Assembly (NCBI RefSeq): GCF_003702045.1
Contig: NZ_RBTP01000012.1
Coordinates: forward strand, 62,001 to 126,000
Reading direction: 5' to 3'
Length of the DNA stretch: 64,000 bases
From: Pseudomonas viridiflava
GTDB taxonomy: Bacteria > Pseudomonadota > Gammaproteobacteria > Pseudomonadales > Pseudomonadaceae
A model generated the notes under the pieces. It made no database searches. It worked only from the letters and a program-made list of their open reading frames with translations, and had not been told where the DNA came from. Made by a program: the position numbers and the translations under genes. Positions 55,573-64,000 of this stretch are shown here, one piece after another (position 1 is the stretch's first letter; every line of letters starts with the position of its first letter).

Positions 55573-58500
55573 GTTTGCACACAAGCGATGCGCACGCACA
55601 GGCAACCTTGCTGGGCCGCTTTGCCGAGCAGGTTCGCTGCCAGCCTCAGGCCTTGGCGGTTATCGATCAACAGACGCACCTGAGTTACGCGCAGTTGGCC
55701 AGCGCCAGTGAACGCATCGCTCGTGGGCTCAAGGCTCGTGGCGTGAACGCCGGCGAATCGCTGGCGCTGTGCATGCCGCGCAGTTGGCAATGGCTGGCAG
55801 CGATGCTGGGGGCATTGAAAGTCGGTGCCGTGGTGGTGCCGCTGGATGCCGCCAGCCCGCAGGCGCGGCGGGAACTGATGCTGGCCGACGCCGAGTGTGT
55901 TGGTCTGGTGACCGGCACTGATGTGCCTGAGTGGGCGCCGTCGGTCTGGCAGGTGGGCGTCGAGGCGCTGCTGGATCATCCGGATCAACCTGCCCAACCG
56001 CTGGCCGCACACTTCGCCGACGTGATGTTCCTGTTCTACACCTCAGGCACCACGGGCACGCCGAAAGCGGTAGAGGTCGGCGAACGCGGCCTGTTGCGGC
56101 TTGCCGAGCCTTGCGGCTACATCGACATTCGTCCCGCCGACCGATTCGCCTGCCTGTCCAATCCGGCGTTCGATGCCTGCAGTTTCGAGGTGTGGGCACC
56201 GCTGCTCAATGGCGGGTGCTGCGTGATCATCGCCGACGCGGACCTGCACGATGCACGACGGCTTGCCCAGGTGCTCGAAACGCAGCGGGTGGACAACCTG
56301 TTCATGACCGTTTCGCTGTTCAACACCTTGAGCACGGATTTTCCGGGCTGCTTTGCCCGACTGCGGCAGGTGCTGATTGGCGGCGAGCAGGTCAGCGCGG
56401 CGGTCGTCAGGGCTTGGTATCGGGCCAACCCCGACAGCCACTGCCGCATTTTCAACGTCTACGGCCCTACCGAATGCACGACCTTCGCCCTGGCGTATCC
56501 GATGGGTCGCGATTTTCAGGGGGATTCGGTGCCCATCGGCCGACCTCTGCCAGACACCGGTGTGTGCGTGCTGGATGCACAACAGCAACCGGTCACGCCG
56601 GGCGAGGCAGGCGAGTTGTACCTGAGCGGCAGCGGGGTCGCGCGTGGCTACCGCAACCGTCCCGAAGACACGACACGCAGCTTTGTGCGGCTGCCGGGTC
56701 TTGAGGGCGCAGAACGGTATTACCGAACCGGCGATCAGGTACGGCTCAACGACAACGGGTTGATCGAGTACCTGGGGCGCATGGACCGCCAGGTGAAGGT
56801 GCGCGGGTTTCGTATCGAACCGGGCGAAATCGAGCAGCGCCTGCTTGACTACCCAGGCGTCGCCCAGGCCTATGTCTGCACACGACGATACGCGGCTGAA
56901 GATCACCAGTTGCTGGCGTTCATCGTGCCGCGAGAGCCGCTGGACTATCGGCCGTTCGACGCGCACCTGCGAGCGAACCTGGCACCGTGGATGCGTCCGC
57001 ATCAGCTGTTTGTGGTCGAGCGCTTGGCACTGACCGCCAACGGCAAGATTGATCAGAAGGCCTTGTTGGCCCAACCGTTGACACCTTGGCGTGCGGAGGC
57101 TGGCGAGGCCTTTGAAGAGGCGCAGTCACCGACGTTGGACTGGTTGCTGAGCCAGGCCCGCCTGTTATTGTCGCAACCGGCGTTGTGCGCTCAGGACGAC
57201 TGGTTGGGCAGTGGCGGCGACTCGCTGAAGGCCATGCGCCTGCGTTCGATCATCCGCACGCACTGGCAGCGAGAGATCCCCATTGCGGTGCTGCTGAGTG
57301 AGCCGTTCGCAACACTCGCCGAGCGCTTGAACGTTGAGCCGCACGCCGCTTCCGGTTATCCCGTGGTTCCCGCCATCAGCGCGGCGTTGCGCGTGCCGGC
57401 CACCGCCGAACAACACCGTCTGTGGCTGATCCAGCAACGCACACCGGACGCGACCGCGTATAACGTGCCGATCATTTTGCATCTGGCGAAAGGCATTCAG
57501 GTTCAAGCGTTGACTGACGCCGTGGATCGCCTCGTGGCCCGGCATCCGGCGTTGCGCATGGTGTTCGAGTCCGGTGCCGACGGGCTGTATCAGGTGGTTG
57601 CAGAGCAGGGCACGCGATGCCGTGTGTTTACATCCGGGCATTTCACGCAGGACACCTGGCGCAGCTTTGCGACGCTGGTGTTTGAAGCACCCTTCGATCT
57701 GTCGAGCCCGACGCTGTTGCGGGCCTGGTTGCTGCCGTTTGCCGATGGCAGCGGTCGGCTGTTGATCAACCTGCACCACATCATCACCGATGGCTGGTCG
57801 ATGAACCTGCTGTTCGACGACCTGGCGCAACTCTATGAAGATGCCGTGCAGGACCGGATCAGCGCCGAGCCGCTGCCGAGCCTGACCACGCTTGAGTTCG
57901 CTCAATGGCAGCGCCAGTGGCGCGTGGCCCCGCAGTACCGTGATCAGCGTCGGGCGTTGGCCGAGCTGCACCGTGGGCAGCAAACACCTTCATCGGCGCT
58001 CTTGCCGGTGCGTGAGCCCAGCCCGCACGCCAGCCTTTATCGGCAGCCGCTCGGCGAATTGCGCAGCGCAGCGCTGGACCGCTTTTGCAGCCAACAGCGG
58101 ATGACCCGCTTCGAAGTGCTGTTCTGTGTCTATGCCTGGAGTGTGTACGCCCTGACCGGTTGCGAGCGGCCCAGGATTGCCAGCCCGGTCTCGAACCGGC
58201 CACTGGCAGAGTTCGAAAACGCGGTGGGCATGTTCGCCAATACCGTGCTGATTCCCGCCGCGTTCGACAACGACCTGCCCCTCGGCCAGCAACTGCGCCG
58301 TCAGACCGCCCTGGTGCGCGAGGTGCTGGCATTACAGGATGTGGCGCTGGCCGATCTGGTTGAAGACCTGCGTCTGTCCTCCGGTTCGGCCCTGTTCGAT
58401 TTCATGTTCGTGCTGGAAAACACCGACTACGCCCGCCTGGCCGATGGGCCTCTGCGTGCCACGCTCGACTTCAACGACGCGCTACAGGCCAAGTGCCCGC

Positions 58501-61500
58501 TGACCTTGCTGATTGTGGGCGAGGGGTCGCAACTAGAATGCTGGTGGGAATACCAGTGCAGCCATTTCGATGCCGCGCAGATCCAGGCGATCAATACGGT
58601 GTTCCGACGCGGTCTGGATGTGCTGCTGGAGAGCTCGACCGCGACGCTTGATACGTTGCTCACACCCTATCGCTTCAACCTGCCTCCGGCCAGTCTGGGC
58701 GATGGTGGCGAGCCGCCGTTCACCACTCTGGCTGACTGGTTCGAGCATCAGGCGCAGAGTACGCCGCAGGCCATCGCGCTGGTCGCGGATCAGCGACGTG
58801 TGAGCTATGCCGAGCTGGATGCACTGGCCGATACACTCGCCGCGATTCTGAGCGAGCAGTCTCTGGGCAAAGAACCGGGCGCTGAACCCCAGCACGTCGT
58901 GTTGTACCTGGATGCCTCGGTCGAACATGTCGTCGCCTTGCTGGCGCTGGCCAGGCTTAACCTGACGGCGGTGCCGCTCGATCCCGGCTATCCGTTGGCG
59001 GTGCAGCGTCAAGTGCTGCAACAGGCGCAGCCGGTGTGCGTGTTGTTCAGCGTCGCCACCGAAACGGCGCTGGCTGAACTGGCTAGCGAGCGGTTCGTTC
59101 TGCACAGGATTGATCTTGAGGCGGCAGCGCGCCGCTTTCAGCGCTCGCGCCACAACGGTGAACGGCCGCTCTACACCCTGTTCACCTCGGGCTCGACCGG
59201 CACGCCGAAGGGCGTTCAGGTGCCGGACCTGACGCTGTGTAACCTGTTGCAGTGGCAACGCAGCCACGGGCAGTTGCCCGCCCGATCCGTAACCCTGCAG
59301 TTTTCCATGCTGTCGTTCGACGTGTCGTTTCAAGAGGTTTTCAGCACGCTGTGCGGGGGCGGGACCTACCACCTGATCAAGCCACGCTGGCGTCAGGATG
59401 CACAGGCGTTGCTGGGCTATTTACTCGAAGCGCGCATCGAACGGCTGTTTTTGCCGTGTGTGGCCTTACAGCATCTGGCTCAAACCGCTGTCAGCCAGCA
59501 GGTGTTTCCACAGCCCCTGCGCGAGGTGATTACGGCGGGCGAGCAGTTGCTGTGTACCGATGCCCTGCGCGCCTGGTTTGCCGGCATGCCGCAAGCGCGC
59601 CTGTTCAACCATTACGGTCCGACGGAAACCCACGTGGTCAGCGCCTGGCGCTTGCCTGAATCGGTCAAGGACTGGCCGTTGCGCGCCCCCATCGGGCGGG
59701 GGGTGAGCAATGCGCTGTTGCTGTTGGTGGATGAGTTCGATCGCCCGGTGCCCACAGGCAGTCGCGGTTACCTGCTGGTGGCCGGGCCGATGATTTCTCG
59801 CTGCTACCTCGCAGATCCGGCGCTTAACGCCACGCGCTTTGTCGAGCTGCCACGGCCTGGTGGCGGTACTACGGCCTTGTTCTATCGCACGGGCGACCTG
59901 GCCAGCGCCGACGCCGAGGGTCGCCTGCATTACTTGGGGCGTGACGATCAACAGGTCAAGGTCAGCGGCCAGCGGCTGGAACTGGGTCAGATCGAAGCGG
60001 CCTTGATGCAGCACCCCTCGGTGATCAACGCAGTGGTGACCCTTCAGGCCGATCCGCAACGCATCGAGGCCTGCCTGCACCTCGACGGGAATGCGCCCGA
60101 TCCTAAAGCGCTGGATCGTCTAGTGGCGCTGCACCTGCCTGCCCACGTACGTATCGACGAGTACCGCCAGCTCGATGTCTGGCCACGCACGCCCAGCGGC
60201 AAGATCGATCGCAAGGCGTTGAGCGGGATGGGCACCGTGCTGGAGCGCATGTTTACCGCGGCACCTGCGGCAACACTGAGCCCGCTTGAGCGGCAATTGA
60301 GCGAGCTGTTCGTGGCGGTGATCGGGCGTCCGATTGAGCCCGAGCAGACCTTTTTCGAAGCTGGCGCTACCAGCCTTGGCCTGATGCGGCTGCATGCACG
60401 CTATGCGCAGGAGCTGCCGCACGCTGTTTCGATGTCTGACCTGTTCGAGCACGTGACCGTGCGGCGCCTGGCGCAACACCTGGACAGCGCGTCGTCGGCG
60501 CCAGACACGCGCAGGCATGACGTTGGCGCCGTTGAGGCTGGCGAGCAATCGATGGCCATCATCGGCATGACCGTCAACGTGGCGGGGGCGCAGAACCTGG
60601 CCGAGTTCTGGGCGATGGTTCAGGGCAACGAACTGGGCATCGAGCAGTTTGCCGCCGCCGAAGGGCAGGTGGGTGCTCGCAGTCAGCTCGCGGGCCTGCT
60701 GGATTTCGATCCAGAGTATTTCGGCATCAGCCGACAGGAAGCACGCCTGATGGACCCGCAGCAGCGGCACTTGCTGATGGCCTGTGTGCAAGCGTTGCAG
60801 CACGCCGCAATCGTCCCCAAAGCCGACGGCCCGCGTATTGGCCTGATCGCCAGTTGCGGTGAAACCACCTACTTCCAGCAGATGCTGCGCGAAAGCGCTG
60901 ACGGCGATCTACCAGATGGCTTTCAGATGGCGCTGCACCACGACAAAGATTTTCTGGCCACCAAGGTCGCTTATCACCTGGACCTCACCGGCCCGGCCAT
61001 GAGCGTTCAGGCAGCGTGCGGCAGTTCGCTGATCGCGGTTCATCTGGCCGGTGCCATGCTGCGTCAGGGCGACAGCGACGTGATGCTGGCGGCCGGCGTG
61101 CTGATCGATCCGACCCTCACTGAGGGTTATCGCCACCGTTCGCAGCATATTTTTTCCCGTGATGGATTGTGTCGGCCGTTCAGCGAGGACGCCAGTGGCA
61201 CCATCGGAGCCAGTGGTTACGGCGTTGTGGTGCTTAAACCGCTGGCCCGCGCGCAAGCCGATGGCGACCGGATTTACGCGGTGGTCGAGGCCACCGCATT
61301 GAACAACGACGGCCACAGCAAGATGAGCTACACCGCGCCTTCTGTGGCGGGGCAGACGGCAGTCATTCGCGATGCCTTGCGCAAAGCGGGTGTGGGCGGT
61401 GCCGACATGGGTTACATCGAAGCCCACGGCACCGGCACGTTGCTGGGCGATCCGGTGGAAGTCGCGGCCTTGAGCAAGGCCTTCGGTCCCGCACCTGCAG

Positions 61501-64000
61501 GCAGTTGCGCGCTGGCCTCGGTGAAAAGCCAGATCGGTCACCTGGGTGCTGCGGCAGGCGTGGTCGGGCTGATCCGGGCGACGCTGGCGGTGTTTCATGG
61601 CGTGATTCCGCCCAACCTGGGGTTCTCGCAGGTCAATCCGCAGATCGACCTTGAGCACTCGCCTTTCTACATCCCCACCACGTCCCGGCCTTGGCCTGAA
61701 GGACGTCGGCGACTGGCCGGGGTCAGCAGCTTCGGCATCGGCGGCACCAATGCCCATGTGATTGTCGGCGCTGCGCAACAGACTGAGCGCGTCGCACAAG
61801 ACGATTCGCGCTGCCTGCTGCTGTCGGCGCACAGCCGCTCGGCGCTGGAACGGAATATGGCCGTCATTGAAACCTGGCTTAACACCTTTCCCGAGCATCG
61901 GGCTGCCTTGCTGCGTCATCTGCAAACCGGTCGTCGTGCGTTGCGCTGGCGCTTTGCGATGATCTGCCCGGCTACAGAGGCTGTGTCGTTGCAGCCTGCG
62001 CTGATCAAGGAAACCTCACCGTCCGACCGGCGCGTAGCAGCCGATGAGCAGTCGCCCCATGCGTTGCTGGACGCCTGGTATGACGGTGCAACGATTGACT
62101 GGTCGGTACGTTCAGCGCCACCGCCCTGGGATCTGCCTGCGTCGGCTTTCGATCTGCAGACCTACCGTTTTCAGGCAGCGTCCGTGCCCCAAGTCTCTGC
62201 TGAACAACAGCCTGCTGCTGAACGACAGCCCATCGCCGAGTGGTTCTACCAGCGGCAGTGGCAACGTGTGCGGCGCTTGAGTTCGCACTCGGTTGCTCAG
62301 CGGCGTGAGCTGTTGGTGGTGTGTAGCCACGATGCCTTGGACGAAACACTGCGCGAATGCCTGCAAAACGTGTATCAGCGTGTGATCGAAGTCAGCGCGG
62401 GCAATGGCTTTCAACGACTGACAGCCGACCGTTTTGTGCTGGACCCGCTGGATACTCAGGCCTTGGCCCGCCTGCTCGACACCCTGACCGGTCCGAACGC
62501 CGATGAGCCTTCACCGCTTGAGCTGGACTGGCTGCATGCCTTGCCGTTATCGGTCACCGGCAAGGTCAATGAGCAAAGCCTGGCGGCCGCGCAATGGGCG
62601 TGTCTGGATACCGTCAGTGCGCTGCTGCAAAGCTGGGGGCAGACGCCTCGCAGTCCCGCGCTGCGGCTGTGGCTGCTGTCGTGGCAGGCGTGTCCGGTGG
62701 ACGGCGAGGTGAAGCGGCCTGAGCTGGCGGCACTGGCGGGGATCACCGAAGTGGTGCCTCAGGAATACCCCGTGCGTTGCCATTGGCTGGACCTGGACAA
62801 CGCGCAACTGGCCGCTCGACCCGAGGCGCTGGCGGCGTTGTTGGCGAACCCCGCGACCGCCCCCAGACGCATGGCCCTGCGCGATCAGTATCTGTGGCAG
62901 CCAAGATTGCAGAGCAGCCCGGTCATGGCACCAAGCGTTATCCCCGATCTGTTGCCATTGGACGGGGTGTTTCTGGTCATCGGTGGCAGCGGTGGCATCG
63001 GCCGTTCCTTGTGCGAGCACCTGTTGCGATCCAGTCAGCGACGCATCGTGTTGCTGTCACGTCGCGGTGAGTGTCCTGATGAGTTGAGGGCGTATCGCTC
63101 GCGTATCGATGCGGTTCAGGCCGATATCGCTGATCGTGACCGCTGGCCAGCGGTGCTGGAGCAACTGAGTCGGCGTTACGGCCGGTTTGACGGCGTGATC
63201 CACGCCGCAGGTGTCGGCGCAGGCAGCCTGATCCGTCATCGCGACGCGAAGCAGCTGGCTGAAGCCATGAGGGCCAAGACCCTTGGCATGCTCGCGGTCG
63301 AAGAGCTGATCCAGCAGATGACGCCTGCATTCGTGCTGTATTGCTCGTCGATGGCTGCCCTGTTTGGCGGCGCGGGCCATCTGGACTATGCGGCTGCCAG
63401 CGGCACGCTGGACGGCTTCACCCATTACCGTCCCAATGCCACCCATGACTGTGTGCGACTGGGCATCAACTGGGACATCTGGCGCGACATCGGCATGGCG
63501 ACGGACGCGGGGGCAGGCGATGCCACGCATCAGCAGCACCTGGCCGTCGGCATGTCGGCGCAGGAGGGGTGCCACGTTTTCGATGTGGCGCTCAGCACTC
63601 AATTGCCCCAACTGTTGATCTCGACGACTCCCATCGGGAAGGCGCGGCGTTTTTATCCGGTTCGTCATGGCGCAGCACAGACAGTGGCGCAACCTGCGGC
63701 GGATGCCGAGGGGATCGCGCAAGCGCAAGACGCGGATCTGAGGACCCGTCTGCATGGCTGTTTGTGCAAATGGCTGGGCGTGACGGAGCTGGAAGAGGAC
63801 GACTCGCTCTACGACCTGGGCGCCGACTCATTGACCCTGCTGGACCTGATCGATGAATTGCAGGCCGCCACGGGTGTGGTGGTCGAGCTGTCCAGGTTCA
63901 GTCACAAGGTCAGCCTACGCGAGGTCCTTGCGGTGGTGCAGGCCGACAGTCCGGACGTCATCGAAACCAGCCAGAACCCGTGGGACGACGCGGTCCGCGT
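55569..64000 (+). CDS. NRPS-PKS hybrid: A-PCP / C-A-PCP / KS-KR-ACP (no AT), 3' partial
   Basis: At least 2810 residues; runs off the window end. It opens directly in an A domain (1-490; hand-read code DAFFLGVTF, isoleucine/valine-like), so it is a loading module. PCP1 (Ser552) is followed by C (609-1030, HHIITDG at 736-742), A2 (1054-1545; DVQLIAHVV, proline), PCP2 (Ser1602), KS (1662-2065; Cys1817 in AACGSS, His1953 in EAHGTGT, His1991 in IGHLG), linker (2066-2460) with no GHSxG acyltransferase motif, KR (2467-2640; GGSGGIG, Tyr2607) and ACP (Ser2754). The KR has Ser2611 where Asn is usual. A chain of the type Ile/Val-Pro extended by one reduced ketide is predicted; malonyl loading must come from a separate AT. 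Frame coupled to NRPS2 by ATGA. Confidence 0.92.
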   Translation, partial: MSLHTSDAHAQATLLGRFAEQVRCQPQALAVIDQQTHLSYAQLASASERIARGLKARGVNAGESLALCMPRSWQWLAAMLGALKVGAVVVPLDAASPQARRELMLADAECVGLVTGTDVPEWAPSVWQVGVEALLDHPDQPAQPLAAHFADVMFLFYTSGTTGTPKAVEVGERGLLRLAEPCGYIDIRPADRFACLSNPAFDACSFEVWAPLLNGGCCVIIADADLHDARRLAQVLETQRVDNLFMTVSLFNTLSTDFPGCFARLRQVLIGGEQVSAAVVRAWYRANPDSHCRIFNVYGPTECTTFALAYPMGRDFQGDSVPIGRPLPDTGVCVLDAQQQPVTPGEAGELYLSGSGVARGYRNRPEDTTRSFVRLPGLEGAERYYRTGDQVRLNDNGLIEYLGRMDRQVKVRGFRIEPGEIEQRLLDYPGVAQAYVCTRRYAAEDHQLLAFIVPREPLDYRPFDAHLRANLAPWMRPHQLFVVERLALTANGKIDQKALLAQPLTPWRAEAGEAFEEAQSPTLDWLLSQARLLLSQPALCAQDDWLGSGGDSLKAMRLRSIIRTHWQREIPIAVLLSEPFATLAERLNVEPHAASGYPVVPAISAALRVPATAEQHRLWLIQQRTPDATAYNVPIILHLAKGIQVQALTDAVDRLVARHPALRMVFESGADGLYQVVAEQGTRCRVFTSGHFTQDTWRSFATLVFEAPFDLSSPTLLRAWLLPFADGSGRLLINLHHIITDGWSMNLLFDDLAQLYEDAVQDRISAEPLPSLTTLEFAQWQRQWRVAPQYRDQRRALAELHRGQQTPSSALLPVREPSPHASLYRQPLGELRSAALDRFCSQQRMTRFEVLFCVYAWSVYALTGCERPRIASPVSNRPLAEFENAVGMFANTVLIPAAFDNDLPLGQQLRRQTALVREVLALQDVALADLVEDLRLSSGSALFDFMFVLENTDYARLADGPLRATLDFNDALQAKCPLTLLIVGEGSQLECWWEYQCSHFDAAQIQAINTVFRRGLDVLLESSTATLDTLLTPYRFNLPPASLGDGGEPPFTTLADWFEHQAQSTPQAIALVADQRRVSYAELDALADTLAAILSEQSLGKEPGAEPQHVVLYLDASVEHVVALLALARLNLTAVPLDPGYPLAVQRQVLQQAQPVCVLFSVATETALAELASERFVLHRIDLEAAARRFQRSRHNGERPLYTLFTSGSTGTPKGVQVPDLTLCNLLQWQRSHGQLPARSVTLQFSMLSFDVSFQEVFSTLCGGGTYHLIKPRWRQDAQALLGYLLEARIERLFLPCVALQHLAQTAVSQQVFPQPLREVITAGEQLLCTDALRAWFAGMPQARLFNHYGPTETHVVSAWRLPESVKDWPLRAPIGRGVSNALLLLVDEFDRPVPTGSRGYLLVAGPMISRCYLADPALNATRFVELPRPGGGTTALFYRTGDLASADAEGRLHYLGRDDQQVKVSGQRLELGQIEAALMQHPSVINAVVTLQADPQRIEACLHLDGNAPDPKALDRLVALHLPAHVRIDEYRQLDVWPRTPSGKIDRKALSGMGTVLERMFTAAPAATLSPLERQLSELFVAVIGRPIEPEQTFFEAGATSLGLMRLHARYAQELPHAVSMSDLFEHVTVRRLAQHLDSASSAPDTRRHDVGAVEAGEQSMAIIGMTVNVAGAQNLAEFWAMVQGNELGIEQFAAAEGQVGARSQLAGLLDFDPEYFGISRQEARLMDPQQRHLLMACVQALQHAAIVPKADGPRIGLIASCGETTYFQQMLRESADGDLPDGFQMALHHDKDFLATKVAYHLDLTGPAMSVQAACGSSLIAVHLAGAMLRQGDSDVMLAAGVLIDPTLTEGYRHRSQHIFSRDGLCRPFSEDASGTIGASGYGVVVLKPLARAQADGDRIYAVVEATALNNDGHSKMSYTAPSVAGQTAVIRDALRKAGVGGADMGYIEAHGTGTLLGDPVEVAALSKAFGPAPAGSCALASVKSQIGHLGAAAGVVGLIRATLAVFHGVIPPNLGFSQVNPQIDLEHSPFYIPTTSRPWPEGRRRLAGVSSFGIGGTNAHVIVGAAQQTERVAQDDSRCLLLSAHSRSALERNMAVIETWLNTFPEHRAALLRHLQTGRRALRWRFAMICPATEAVSLQPALIKETSPSDRRVAADEQSPHALLDAWYDGATIDWSVRSAPPPWDLPASAFDLQTYRFQAASVPQVSAEQQPAAERQPIAEWFYQRQWQRVRRLSSHSVAQRRELLVVCSHDALDETLRECLQNVYQRVIEVSAGNGFQRLTADRFVLDPLDTQALARLLDTLTGPNADEPSPLELDWLHALPLSVTGKVNEQSLAAAQWACLDTVSALLQSWGQTPRSPALRLWLLSWQACPVDGEVKRPELAALAGITEVVPQEYPVRCHWLDLDNAQLAARPEALAALLANPATAPRRMALRDQYLWQPRLQSSPVMAPSVIPDLLPLDGVFLVIGGSGGIGRSLCEHLLRSSQRRIVLLSRRGECPDELRAYRSRIDAVQADIADRDRWPAVLEQLSRRYGRFDGVIHAAGVGAGSLIRHRDAKQLAEAMRAKTLGMLAVEELIQQMTPAFVLYCSSMAALFGGAGHLDYAAASGTLDGFTHYRPNATHDCVRLGINWDIWRDIGMATDAGAGDATHQQHLAVGMSAQEGCHVFDVALSTQLPQLLISTTPIGKARRFYPVRHGAAQTVAQPAADAEGIAQAQDADLRTRLHGCLCKWLGVTELEEDDSLYDLGADSLTLLDLIDELQAATGVVVELSRFSHKVSLREVLAVVQADSPDVIETSQNPWDDAVR

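Noticed and set aside
61750..62960. Possible acyltransferase domain between KS and KR
   Set aside because: No GHSxG or the flanking AT motifs; only the usual post-KS linker and the structural half of the KR are seen.

Overview
The window looks like a Pseudomonas chromosome, most likely P. syringae group. The evidence is two RsmX-type regulatory RNAs, four REP pairs built on GGGAGCGGACTTGTCCGCGA, an NrtR-controlled NAD salvage locus in the P. aeruginosa gene order, GC-rich genes, and a large non-ribosomal peptide locus. Genus is fairly secure; species is inference. I saw no tRNA, rRNA, CRISPR array, transposase or replication origin.

Layout. 1-3.1 kb: the 3' part of a very large dermonecrotic-toxin-like protein ending in a zincin-like HELSH motif. 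3.2-5.4 kb: two-gene acyl-CoA operon (acyl-CoA dehydrogenase, 3-hydroxyisobutyryl-CoA hydrolase). 5.7-8.6 kb: MFS plus HlyD-type efflux pair. 8.9-14.3 kb: phosphate transporter, ZntB-like metal transporter, aldo/keto reductase and chemoreceptor. 14.5-16.5 kb: two near-identical RsmX-like RNAs flanking a TetR regulator and a GNAT acetyltransferase. 16.6-25.8 kb: oxidoreductases, PQQ-type sugar dehydrogenase lipoprotein, CGNR zinc-finger protein, PRISE-like reductase, a bacterial (6-4)-type photolyase coupled by a GTGA overlap to a DUF2256 mini-protein, and a Nudix hydrolase. 26.0-30.2 kb: divergent NAD salvage locus (nrtR-nadD2 against pncA-pncB-nadE) with two NrtR-type palindromes between. 30.3-33.9 kb: a carbamoyltransferase with an N-terminal HTH, and a TonB-dependent siderophore receptor under a Fur-like site. 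34.4-40.6 kb: two tandem subtilisin-like autotransporters.

41.6-64.0 kb: three overlapping genes (ATGA junctions) form a hybrid NRPS/PKS operon that runs off the right edge. NRPS1 is half-C-A-PCP / C-A-PCP / Cy-A(Cys)-PCP-Ox and should build a thiazole. NRPS2 is docking-C-A-PCP-TE. The third protein is A-PCP-C-A(Pro)-PCP-KS-KR-ACP with no acyltransferase. NRPS1 ends in an acidic tail and NRPS2 starts with a TubC-like docking domain, so they probably work in series. The third protein has its own start module and would extend a prolyl chain by a ketide unit. I do not recognise the product. This is the strongest candidate in the window for an undescribed system.

Reliability: family calls rest on motifs read by eye; adenylation specificity codes were aligned by hand and need confirmation.
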